64,000 bases of DNA from Parasponia andersonii (GCA_002914805.1 JXTB01000304.1:313994-377993); one strand, 5' to 3'. Numbered from the stretch's first letter, positions 10,580 through 20,776 are shown. Notes: a model not told the origin generated them from the letters alone. Numbers and translations: made by a program.

Positions 10580-12080
10580 ATGTTGGAATTCCTGAAGTGG
10601 AACGAGGACGTGTTTGCGTGGTCCTATGACGACATGCCCGAGATAGACCCCACACACACCTACCACCGGCTGAACATAGATGATAATTTCCCGTCAGTTA
10701 GGCAGAAGCCCCGAAGGTTCGCACCAGAGAAAAACAGGGCGATCAACAAGGAGGTAGAGAAGCTGCTAGAGAACGGTCTGATCAGGGAATGCGTGTACCC
10801 GCATTGGGTCTCCAACCCAGTAGTGGTGAAGAAGAAAAATGGTGACGACCGTATATACATAGACTTCACAAACCTGAACAAGGCCTGTCCGAAGGATAGC
10901 TTCCCTCTACCGAAAATCGACCAAATGATAGATGCAATGGTGGGATTCAACAGAATGAGCTTTTTAGATGCCTATTCTGGGTACAACCAGATTTCCCTGT
11001 ACGCGGAAGACCAGATCCATACGGCTTTTATCACGAAGCGGGGTCTGTACTGCTACAGGCGTATGCCGTTTGGCTTGAAGAACGCGGGGGCAACCTACCA
11101 AAGATTCATGAATAAAATGTTCGCCGGGCTGTTAGGGGAGACGATGGAGGTCTATATTGACAATATGGTCGTGAAGAGCAGAAAAGATTCAGACCATCTG
11201 AGACACCTAGACGAATGTTTTCAGATACTGAGGCAATATCGGATACGTCTGAATCCCAAGAAATGTGTATTTGGGGTGTCCTCCGGTCAATTCCTGGGAC
11301 ATATCGTGAGCAGGAGGGGTATTGAGGCAAACCCGACCCAGCTGACCTCGATCGCAAATGTGCNNNNNNNNNNNNNNNNNNNNNNTTTGGGGTGTCCTCC
11401 GGTCAATTCCTGGGACATATCGTGAGCAGGAGGGGTATTGAGGCAAACCCGACCCAGCTGACCTCGATCGCAAATGTGCAGAGACCCTCGACTGTTCGGG
11501 AGGTCCAATGCCTAGTCAGAAAGATAGCCGCCCTCAGCCGATTCGTCTCCAAGATGTCCAACCGGTGCAAGCCTTTCTTCCAATGCTTGAAGAAACGCTC
11601 CACTGTCGTCTGGAGGGAGGAACAGGACAGGGCACTGACAGATCTCAAGATGTATTTGAGTCACCCACCTATCCTGGCTTCCCCAGCAGAAGGGGAGCGC
11701 CTGTACGCCTATTTAGCGGTATCCAAAGTAGCGATCAGCGCCGTACTATTCATCGAGAAAGACGGCAAGCAGAAACCAATGTTTTACATAAGCCGCATAC
11801 TCCTGGATGCCGAGACACGATACAGTGTGGCAGAAAAGCTGGTCCTTGCTCTGGTTAACGGTAAAAGGAAACTCTGGTAGTACTTTGAGGCACACTCGGT
11901 CACCGTGTATACTGATTTCCCTATCCGTCAAATTTTGGCCAAGCCAGACTTGTTGGGACGACTGACCAAATGGGCCATCGAGCTGGGAATATACGATATC
12001 GAGTATCGGCCTAGAGCGGCGAAGAAAGGACAGGTCATGGCGGATTTTTTGGCGAAAATCGAGTCCTTTGGCGAGCAGCA
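10580..12080 (+). pseudogene. Reverse transcriptase and first RNase H of Tat pol, active site altered
   Basis: RT blocks are clear from ENGLIRE and IDFTNLNKACPKDSFPLP to GLYCYRRMPFGLKNAGATYQ, then the active site at 11153-11164, which reads YIDN. Retroelements of this class have YxDD; the second catalytic Asp codon has become AAT, so polymerase activity should be lost. RNase H-like sequence follows (SPAEGERLYAYLAVSKVAIS..., to about 12063) with a TAG stop at 11878-11880. A 22-base run of N at 11364-11385 lies inside RT between two identical 94-bp copies and is an assembly problem, not biology. Confidence 0.9.
11270..11479. other. Assembly gap (22 N) with duplicated flanks
   Basis: The 94 bp before the gap (11270-11363) and the 94 bp after it (11386-11479) are identical. 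The RT protein would otherwise contain the same segment twice. This looks like two contig ends that overlap but were joined with a placeholder gap. Confidence 0.9.
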
Positions 12081-12105
12081 TGACCCGTGTCAGATGTCCC
12101 AGCTC

Positions 12106-12513
12106 CGCCCCCCTTCAGCAGCCTGGACGCTTCACACCGACAGATCCACGAATGCCTCGGGGTCAGGTATTGGGATAGTCTTGCAGACCCCAACGGGTCT
12201 TAAGATTGAGAAGGTGTTGAGGCTCAGCTTCCAGGCGACTAACAATGAGGCAAAGTACGAAGCACTGTTGCAAGGCCTTGAGCTGGCACTGCACTTCGGA
12301 GTGGAGGACATTGCAGTAAAGACCGACTCACAGTTGATCGCAGGTCAGGTCAGGGGAGACTTCGAAGTAAAAGAACCGAGGTTGCACAGGTACTTCTCCA
12401 AGGTAATGGGGGCAAAAGCTCGTTTTGACAATTTCAATATCGAACCAATTCCAAGGGAGATGAACCAGAGGGCCGACGAGCTAGCTAAGAGTGCGTCAAT
12501 CGGGGGTACGGCT
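12106..12513 (+). pseudogene. Second (archaeal-like) RNase H domain of Tat pol
   Basis: A separate RNase H fold lies between the first RNase H and integrase: HTDRSTN, then ATNNEAKYEALLQGLELA, KTDSQL, and NQRADELAK. The four acidic residues expected for RNase H (D, E, D, D) are present. The usual HTDGS reads HTDRS. This extra domain defines the Tat branch of Ty3/gypsy. It is in one long open frame with integrase (11905-13203), the best-preserved part of the element. Confidence 0.85.
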
Positions 12514-12779
12514 GGAAGCATAGAAGTTCTCCTAGAAGGCGAGAGCATGGAAGACCCCCTGCAGACCCCCGCGCACCATGTGTTCGCAACTGGAACTGCT
12601 GATGAAGGGTGGATGAAGCCCATTACCCAGTATTTGACGTTGGGGAACTTACCCGTAGACCCCCAAGAAGCAAGGTCGGTCAGGTTGAAGGCAGCCAGAT
12701 ACTCGATGGTGGGGGAACGATTATACAGGAGATCGACGATGGAACCAATGTTGTGGTGCATAGGTCCTGATGAAGCACA

Positions 12780-13836
12780 AAAGCTAATGGAGGAAATCCA
12801 CGAGGGAGTATGTGGCAACCACTCCGGCGGATGCAGCCTCGCCCACAAGGCTCTAACGGCTGGATACTTCTGGCCATACATGATGACAGAGGTGGCTCGA
12901 TTCGTCAAAAAATGTGATAAGTGCCAGAGGTTCGCCCCAATGAAATGCCAGCTCACGGATGTACTTCATTCGAACATAACCCCCTGGCCGTTTGCCAAAT
13001 GGGGTCTGGACATCATCAGAGAGCTCCCCAGAAGTCTAGGGGGAAGGAGGTATGTCCTGTTAGCCACGGATTACTTCACCAAATGGGTAGAAGCTGAAGC
13101 CTATGCGACTGTTAGCAAGACAGACACGATTAACTTCTTCTGGAAGAACATAATCTGTCGATTCGGGATTCCGAAAGAGATACACACTGATCATGGCATG
13201 TAGTTCCAAAATGCTAAGGTCAAGGAATTGTGCGAGCTGTATGATATAAGGCTCAGTTTCTCTTCCGTGAACTACCCCTAGGGGAACGGCTAAGCGGAGG
13301 CAACAAACAAAGCCATATTCAGTAACATCAAAAAGAACCTGCAGGAGGCTAAAGGCAAGTGGTTAGAAGAGCTGCCGGCCGTCGTATGGGCTCATCGAAC
13401 CACGGAGCGGAGGTCGACCGGAAGAACGCCATTCGCCATGGTCTACGGATCAGAGGCTGTGATCCCGACAAAGGTCGGCCTCTCGACCCTCTGCTCCGAA
13501 GTGGTAAAAAATGCCCCCTTAAACGAACTCTAGCTAAGCCGTAACACCGACCTCCTGGAGGAAACGAGAGATATGGCCCTGGTCCACCTGGCTTCATACC
13601 ACCAACATGCCAGCACCTACTACGCAAAAAAGGTTAGTACTCGGCGGTTCAATGCCGGGGATTGGGTCTTGAAAGTTAGAATAGAGAATTCCTCGAAACT
13701 GGATTCCAATTGGATCGGACCCTATGAAGTGATCAAAGCACTCGACAATGGTGCATATATCTTGAAAGAGCTCAAGATGGGAAAAAACCTGCCGAACATG
13801 TGGAACGCTCAGCACTTGAAAAAATATTACGTGTAA
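12780..13836 (+). pseudogene. Integrase of Tat pol, interrupted by stops
   Basis: The zinc-binding HHCC domain (H...GNHSGG...CDKCQRF, about 12799-12930) is followed by the catalytic core with WGLDII (first Asp, near 13006), HTDHGM (second Asp, near 13187) and the AEATNK stretch with the Glu near 13297. Stops at 13201-13203, 13279-13281, 13291-13293 and 13531-13533 fall in the core. The family motif at the middle two is PQGNGQAE, so both are Gln codons turned into stops. The C-terminal domain (FNAGDWVLK to LKKYYV) ends at 13836. Confidence 0.88.
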
Positions 13837-14244
13837 GACACATACGTATGATGTAAGACCATGTGAATGCCTATGTTGTTGAAAAGCCTAAATATTAAAC
13901 AGGTCTAGTTCTATTTTTCCGCACAGATTTATCTTTGGGGTTGCTATGGAAAAGAGGTTTGCCAACAGCGACAGACCCCACACTCTATTCACGCGTGAGA
14001 CCCATGTGAGCATTCATGTTATTATAAAACGTAATTCCGGAATAGGTTAAGGTCTTCCGGAAAAGGGTCTGCCCTCACTGGCAGACTCGACGCTTCAGTT
14101 GTGTGGGCAAAAGATACCAGGTTGCTACGGAAGAGGGTCTGCCCATAGTGGCAGATCCAACGTTTTGTTTGCGCAGGCTAAAAATACTACTAGATTGCCG
14201 CGGAAAATGGGGCCTTCCACAGTTGCGGACCATATGCACTATTT
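13837..14244 (+). repeat. 3' untranslated region with degenerate repeats
   Basis: Non-coding. A loose repeat recurs at about 13950, 14050, 14115 and 14200: a GGAAAAGGGTCTGCC-like core followed by a short GGCAGA-containing stretch. It merges into the 99-bp array. Confidence 0.5.
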
Positions 14245-15289
14245 GCGTAATAAATGCTCGCACTATGGGACTCACGTCGCTCGTCGACGACCCGAGAAAA
14301 CGTGCGAAGAGGAAACTGCTGTGCAACAAAAACTTGCCAGCAGACCNTTACATCGCTCGTCGACGACCCGAGAAAACGTGCAAAGAGGAAACTGCTGTGT
14401 AACAAAAATTTGCCAGCAGACCTCGAAAATGCTCGCACTATGGGACTCGCGCTCATCGACGACCCGAGAAAACGTGCGAAGAGGAAACTGTTGTGCAACA
14501 AAAACTTGCCAGCAGACCTCGAAAATGCTCGTGCTATGGGACTCACGTCACTCGTCGATGACCCGAGAAAATGTACGAAGAGGAAACTGCCGTGCAACAA
14601 AAACTTGCCAGCAGACCTCGAAAATGCTCGCGCTATAGGACTCATGTCGCTCGTCGATGACCCGAGAAAACATGCGAAGTGGAAACTACTGTGCAACAAG
14701 AACTTGCCAACAGACCTCGAAAATGCTCGCACTATAGGCCTCACATTGCTCGTCGACGACCCGAGAAAACGTGCGAAGAGGAAACTGCTGTGCAGCAAAA
14801 ACTTGCCAGCAGACCTCGAAAATGCTCGCACTATGGGACTCACGTCGCTCGTCGACGATCTGAGAAAACGTGCAAAGAGGAAACTACTGTGCAGCAAAAA
14901 CTTGTCAGCAAACCTCAAAAATGCTCGCACTATGGGACTCACGTCGCTTGTCGATGACTCAAGAAAACGTGCGAAGAGGAAGCTCACACTATAGGACTCA
15001 CATCGCTCGTTGACGACCCGAGAAAACGTGCGAAGAGGAAACTGTTGTGCAACCAAAACTTGCCAGCAGATCTCAAAAACGCTCGTACTATGGGAATTAC
15101 GTCGCTCATCGACGGCCCGAGAAAATGTACGAAGAAGAAACTGCTCTGCAACCAAAAACTTGCCAATAGACCTCGAAAACGATCATACTCTTGGAATCGA
15201 ATCGGGCAATAAAACACTTGTCGATGACCCAAGAAAACGTACGAAGAGAAAGAGGGTATGCAACCTAAAAGTTTGCCAGCGGACCCCCC
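14245..15289 (+). repeat. Tandem array, about ten 99-bp units
   Basis: Units start with AAAATGCTCGCACTATGGG and contain CGACGACCCGAGAAAACGTG and AACTTGCCAGCAGACCTCG; successive starts near 14520, 14621, 14719, 14818 and 14917 give a period of about 99 bp. A single N stands at 14347. As 99 is divisible by three and the unit lacks stops, long frames stay open on both strands, giving an artificial 33-residue repeat. Variable 3' repeats of Tat elements are a known source of plant satellite DNA. Not called as a gene. Confidence 0.88.
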
Positions 15290-15480
15290 AAGGAACACTT
15301 TTAGCTACATGAAGAGCTAAAGGAAAGTAGGGTCGGGATCCACCTGTTGGAAGTGGACCCTCCCTAAGGAATGTTTTAGCTACATGAAGAGCTGAAGGGA
15401 AGCAGGGTCGGGATCCACCCGTTGGAAGTGGACCCTCCCTAAGGAATGTTTTGGCTACACGAAGAGCTAAAAGGAAATAG
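15290..15480 (+). repeat. Tandem repeat, about 75-bp unit, 2.5 copies
   Basis: The segment with TAGCTACATGAAGAGCT and GGGTCGGGATCCACC repeats with starts at 15290, 15366 and 15441. It is a second, unrelated array behind the 99-bp one. Confidence 0.75.
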
Positions 15481-16096
15481 ACTCTTGCCAGGGGATGATT
15501 TATTTTTGCATGATCAGGGTGTGAACTGATTTAGAGTCTACCCGTTGGAAATAGTCCAGAACCAAACCAAACGTGAAGATAGAAATCAAGATTAAAACCT
15601 GTTTACTATGTCCTAAAAATACAAAGCGTGCAGTTAATAGTGGTGAGCACTCATGAACCCTATTTGCGGGATATAGGTCTAGAGCGGACTCTTAAGGAGA
15701 TGTCGGAGTGATAATGCCCTGTTTGTTCCCGGTAAGAGTCAAGCCCAGGCCTTCTCTTTTGAAACGACGGGTCTAAATAATGGTCGACTAATCCCTGGAG
15801 CTGGTTCCGAGCACGGTCCCATTTGGGGTCGGAGAAATCAAGCCACACGCGTGGGTCAAACTCTGCCAAAATAAGTTATAACAAGAGTTATACTCTAGTG
15901 AAACCGGATGAGCCAAAACTTGCACCCCTATCTTCGGAGCTAATTTTGGTAGTCATGACCCGAGGAAGACTCACTAGTAGTCCAAAATCGAGTCCTTATA
16001 ATTATTTATACAGACGGTCGGATACAAAAGAAAACAGACTAAAAATAGTGGCACATTTCTTATTATTTATTCAAAGGATTATAATGAATGTCAGCT

Positions 16097-19000
16097 TTAC
16101 GCATATACAAAGTTTGGGGTCCTAGTTACCTCCGTCTGAGGGGGCGCAGCCAACCCCGGCGCTTGGACCAACCTCAGAGAAGGGTGGCGTGGCCGGGTCG
16201 GATTCGTCACTAGAAACAATGACGCGCCTGACCCATCGCCAGTTGAGACCCCGAGACTAGGCTGAGCATCTGGAACCTCTGAAGTTTGATCTGGTGGACC
16301 GGAAGTGGGGACAAGCTCTATGGCACCAGGAGCAGATGTAGAAGGCTCCTCCTTTTCCGCAGCAAGCATCTTCAGCACGTCAGCCAGATACGTTATACTG
16401 ATCTCGTCCCCGAGCTGCTGCATATAGTGCTTGACGGAGTAGTGGTCCCTCTCGACGTCTTTCTGATCGTCAAATTGGTCTGGCGTTACCACATCGGCGT
16501 GGCGTTCGAACTCTCTATTCACCCAGTCAGACCTGTAACTTTCCGCAGAAAGGACGTCTACCTACCTCTGGTACCTCGTCTTCAGTTTATCCGCATCTGC
16601 CAACCTATCCTTCAGCACTGCCAGCCTGAGCTCCGCTTGTCGCTGCGATAAGTCGACCAAAAAAGTGTTAATACTGGCAAGGTCCTCGCAGTATTTGTGA
16701 GACATCTCCACCTGAGCACCCATCAGATTCTTGTAATCCAAGAAGAGACATCGGTTTACCTCGTTGGACCGGTCAAGTCTGCGTCGCAGAGAATGGGCCT
16801 CAAGCTTGGATGTCGCCTCGGCTTTTCTCGCTTCCTTGGCATCCTCAACAGCCCGGTCACGAGTGATGAAGGCTAGCCCCATCTCAGCGCTGGCGCACTG
16901 CAACTCTTGCTCCTTGACCCTTAGCTCGTTCTGGGCCAGTCTGGCGGCCTCGAAGTGGGCAAGTTTGTCAGCCTCCGCCTCGGCTAGTCTCGCAGCCAGC
17001 TCCTCGCATCTAGCCCCCTCAGCGCTCAGAGCTTGAGCCACCGCACTGCTGACTCTCGCCTCCTCGAGGCTTCGATATAAGTCAAAATCGGACCTAAATT
17101 TGGCGAGGGCGGCCTGGCTGCGCTCGGCCAATGCAGAGCGGGAACTCAGCTCCTCGGTCAGATCCCTGACACGAGAAGAGTAGAAGGACTGGATGGCAGT
17201 CAACTGCAAGTTAAACAACAAAGGGGGAGTCAACGTTTAGCAAAGATTTTGAAAAACATAGAAGTGACCGAATGGAACAAACCTGCGCGAAGGTGTGGTT
17301 ACTGACGAGCTCGAAATTCTCCCAAGAGAGTGCCTCCAGCCCCGACTCTACGGCTGGACCCTCCCTTTGGGCGTCGCCTGCACTTGGGGAACACAGCCCG
17401 GCCCGCCGGGCACGCCTCCAAGGCAATGGCGATAGGGACTGAGGGAAGTCTAGAGCCATCAGGAGCACCATCGGTCACGGTGGGAGGCAGTGCATCTCCT
17501 CTGGGCAGGCCGCTGCGTGCCGACCATTTTCTCCTTAGAAGGTTCAGCGTCGCCCCATCGTCGTCACTGTCAGACGAGGGGGTGACCCTGCCCCTCTTCT
17601 CCATCCGACCCTCTTCTTCGTTGGACAAGCCGACCTCGCATTGCTGCTTTGTAGGGACCGAGGGAGGGGAGGATAGTCTAGATTTCAATCTCGGAGCTCT
17701 CCCACTGAGCTCGGCGATCTCTCCACCGAGGATAACAGCGCTCGATTTAGAACCAGAGTCAGGGGTGGAGGAGATTGCTGCAGCAGACCCCCCAGCCGGG
17801 CTCGGCGTCATCTCTCCCCCCTGCGTGATCCGTGTGGCAGACAGTCCCCTGGATGGAGTTTCGCTTGCATCGGAGCAAGGGACCGCTAGCATTTCGCCTC
17901 CCAAAAGCACCACGAGGTGTCGGCAAGTGGGTGCCTTGGTACGAGCCTTGTGTGCCGCGGCTCCCCCCTTGATGGGTGAGGGATCAGCTGATGGGCCCGT
18001 CTCAGAACTTGCAGAGAACAAATAACATATTTAGTTCACGGCCACAATCCGACCCACGAAACTTGAGGATGCGAAAATGAACTCACCCTTAGCCTTCTTG
18101 GGGGCGGCGGTCTCCTCGCTGCTGAGCCTGACGCACTCCGCGGCCACAAGCCTCACGGCCTCCTCGAGCTCGTGGCTAGTCGGCGCCACCAGGTCATTGG
18201 AGCCCGCTAATTGGCTTGAAGCCGTAACCTACCGGCCCACCATGGTAATTTTGTCATGCTCATCCTGGCAGAATCAGTTCAGGGTAGAGGCGTCAAGTCG
18301 ACTCTGCATATGCTTGGTGATGACCCAGGTGTCCAGAGGGAATGAGAGGTATGACACCATCCTGGGTATCATGTTCATCACCAAGGGGTTAAGGACGGCC
18401 TGGATGTGCCGGCAATCCCCGGGAGATCCGAAGATGATTATCCCCTCCAGGCTTTTGAGCCGCCCCGCTGACAAGTGCGGCTCGAACCTACTCTCTTCCA
18501 CCGAGGTTGCGCAAGACAAAATAACATGAGCAATAACAGACAGAGAGAACATAGACTCGATAATCACAACCTGGCACTTACTCTGCAGGAAGGCTGAGGG
18601 AACTTGGAAGTGCTCGCCATTCACCCAAGGGGAACACCACGCCCCTCCAACGGCATATAGCCTGGCGTGAGAGTCCCATTGTTTGTCCGACTGCTGCAAT
18701 CCCCAGAAGATGTGACGTCCTGGTAGTGGTTGGAGGTAGAAGGTGGGGTAGGAGCCTTTCTTGGGAATAAGGATAAGCTTATAAGCATAAAAGACCGCCT
18801 CCAGGTCAATATGCATGTTATAGATAACTGACAGGGTGCAAAGCCCCATCAGAATCATGATCCCATTTGCATTCAGCTGCATCGGATGGATTCCCATCAG
18901 AGCAAAGAATTGGTGGATCATGGGAGGAAGAGGGAATCGCAGCCAATCCAGATGCTTTTTGCCCAGGATGATGGAACCCTCGGGGGCGCAAGGACGAAGA

Positions 19001-19125
19001 TACCAGTCTGCAGGGCCCTCAACCCATTGTAGTGTCACTCCTTCGGGGAGGTAGATTTGCCTCCTCAGTGAATCCAGCTCTGAATCCACAACGAGGCACA
19101 ATTCTTGGTATTGACTTGAAGCCAT
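16097..19125 (-). pseudogene. Spliced antisense gene of the Tat element (Transposase_28 domain plus coiled coil)
   Basis: Encoded opposite to pol. Exons, read on the minus strand: 19125-18582, 18506-18087, 18008-17283 and 17203-16097, with introns of 75, 78 and 79 nt. Exon 1 encodes the conserved domain (MASSQYQEL, QWVEGPADWYL, MQLNANGIMILMGL), matching the family annotated as 'putative gypsy type transposon' (PF04195). Exon 3 is low-complexity, rich in Ser, Pro and Gly. Exon 4 is a long Ala/Glu/Leu-rich coiled coil (about 17170-16600). Biochemical role unknown. Damage: acceptors of introns 1 and 2 read CAA instead of CAG, there are stops near 18274, 18238 and 16560, and exon 3 has a frameshift. 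The left copy (1-1467) keeps CAG at the same acceptors, which supports the exon model. Confidence 0.8.
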
Positions 19126-19248
19126 TATTCTGAAATACGACTGAAAGAGTAAAGGACTTTAGAGGGGAAGAAAGCGGAAACCCTAGGATTTTATGAGGCT
19201 AGAATGATTGAAGATTTTGGTAAAGTGGCAAACGAACGCAATTGCGAC

Positions 19249-19256
19249 TTTTTATA
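19249..19256 (-). promoter_or_regulatory. TATA box of the Tat antisense gene
   Basis: The minus strand reads TATAAAAA about 125 bp before the ATG at 19125. The homologous motif in the left copy is at 1615-1622. Conservation in both copies favours a real promoter. Confidence 0.55.
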
Positions 19257-19418
19257 GAGGGGAAGCCGAAGAGTTTTTCTGGAAAATGGGAGAATGAGGG
19301 AGACCAAACTGTCGGAACTTCAAAATTCAAACAGATTTCGTGATATGGGATGATGTGCCTCCGCATCGGTAAGATGGGAACCACGTGCATCCCCCAAATT
19401 GGAGGAATGGAGAAACGA

Positions 19419-19458
19419 TTTCCCCACTAGATGGATACGAATCCGTCAAGTAGGGAAA
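19419..19458. other. 18-bp hairpin before the polypurine tract
   Basis: Arms 19419-19436 and 19441-19458 pair around the loop ACGA. Compared with 1801-1840, one T-A pair has become C-G and one A-T pair G-C, one pair has become T.G, one is lost, and a C.A mismatch is kept. The right arm runs into the polypurine tract. Confidence 0.7.
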
Positions 19459-19468
19459 TAGGGGCAGT
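19452..19468 (+). other. Polypurine tract of the Tat element
   Basis: AGGGAAATAGGGGCAGT stands immediately before the LTR start TGTGGGACCC. Confidence 0.7.
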
Positions 19469-20330
19469 TGTGGGACCCGTTCCCAAGCCATACGCCACGT
19501 GGATGGCAGAGCGGTTGAACAGGTCACAAAAGGGGCCTACCGTCCTACAGGTGTCGAGAGTGATTAGTTAAAGACTACGCGGGTCGCACGTGATCTACCA
19601 ATCAGCCATTGGGCCGTCCGAAGTTAGGGCCGAGCCCATCACAGACCCTGGACAGTTTTGGCCCAGTCCGACCCTTACCTCGACAGCTAGGAGGTCGGAT
19701 GTCCCAAGGTTACCTAGACAGTTGGGGGGGTCAGAAACCCCAAGGATCTTCCACCTGAATACAATGGAAAGCAACTCACGACTCCAGACCTAGACAGAGC
19801 ATTTAATGTAATCCTGGGTAGGCGTGCGTAAGGGGCAAGCCGTCCTGACAGAACGACGATTCATCCAAATCTCACCCCTAACAGATTCAAGCCATAGGAG
19901 GCGGCGAAAATCAGGCTACGGAGATACAGAGGAGATCACAGAAATCTCGGCCCATGACTTCGGAAAAAGACTTTGAGTAGGAAGGTACTCAGTCCGGAGA
20001 TTGAGGCCCGCATGGTTCAAGATCTCAGGACTATACATATATGAGCCATGCGTTCTCGAGAGGGGCATGTACGCTTACAGAGAGAAATATATAAAAAAGC
20101 TTAAGAGTAAAAAACATACATATATATTGAACTAATTCCTTGCTACCCTATATCAAAGATAAAACCACTAGCTTAAGTATCGGAGAATCTTTGCAGGTAG
20201 CCACCCCTGCCTCTCCGACCCTGCTTGGAGTTCAGAGTATTTTAGGATAGCAAGGACACGTGGACAGTTGGAGAACACATCATCGGCGATTCAGAGACAC
20301 GTGGACGGCTGGTGAGAAACCGCTCCAACA
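19469..20330 (+). repeat. 3' LTR of the Tat element (862 bp)
   Basis: It starts TGTGGGACCC and ends CGCTCCAACA and matches 7261-8128. The next bases (CTTTT) match the CTTAT before the 5' LTR at four of five positions. Confidence 0.95.
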
Positions 20331-20776
20331 CTTTTTAATGAGTCAATTGTATGATTCTATACCTCTGTACTATCTTATCACATGTCTTTATCAATGTTTT
20401 AACTTATGTTTTCGATGTCTAGTATTGATTATCATTACATCACTACTTCTACGAGCAATTACCTACGTGAGGCAATCATTTTCAATCTTAGTTGCTGAGG
20501 TCTTATACTTGTTAATGAGTCAGTTGTATGATTCTATACCTCTTTGTGTACTATCTTATCATGTGTCTTTATGTGGCATTGGTATGTTGGCGAAATTCTA
20601 ACACTAGGTGCAAAGTGTATGTTACACACTTCTTGATTCATCTAGTATTTATTTTGGTACTTATAAATTATGTGATCAAGTGTTCATTCTCATTCGGACC
20701 ATAATTCCTTACCATTTTACATGTACCCTCTGTCATATTTAAATTTCGAGATGAAATTCTTTTAAGGAGGGAAAGA
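20331..20776 (+). mobile_element. 3' internal end of an older chromovirus-like gypsy element
   Basis: This is the right-hand continuation of 7139-7260. It holds a tandem duplication: TTAATGAGTCA(A/G)TTGTATGATTC with its following sequence occurs at about 20336 and 20515, about 180 bp apart. It ends in a polypurine tract (AAGGAGGGAAAGA, 20764-20776) directly before an LTR start. No pol domain survives in the window. Confidence 0.75.

Larger units (their letters stand above)
7261..20330 (+). mobile_element. Tat-lineage Ty3/gypsy LTR retrotransposon, full structure, inactive (13.1 kb)
   Basis: Order: LTR, primer site, gag, protease, reverse transcriptase, RNase H, a second RNase H of the archaeal-like type, integrase, tandem repeats, an antisense gene, polypurine tract, LTR. 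The second RNase H after the first, the antisense gene and the repeat-rich 3' region are marks of the Tat (Ogre/Retand/TatIV) group. It carries many TAG/TAA stops, frameshifts, an altered RT active site and LTRs that differ visibly from each other (roughly 20 differences in the first 270 bp by eye, mostly transitions), so it is old and cannot move by itself. It is GC-richer than its surroundings. Confidence 0.93.

Noticed and set aside
11270-11479. Direct repeat as a small tandem duplication or LTR pair
   Set aside because: Exact 94-bp identity on both sides of an N run is better explained as an unmerged contig overlap.
14099-15155. Long repetitive open frames on both strands (for example 246 residues forward, 321 residues reverse)
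   Set aside because: They are by-products of a 99-bp tandem unit that has no stop codons; several overlapping frames are equally open and none has a known domain.
17330-18025. 231-residue plus-strand frame opposite the Tat antisense gene
   Set aside because: It is the shadow of the GC-rich exon 3; it has no family and is not preserved in the left copy.
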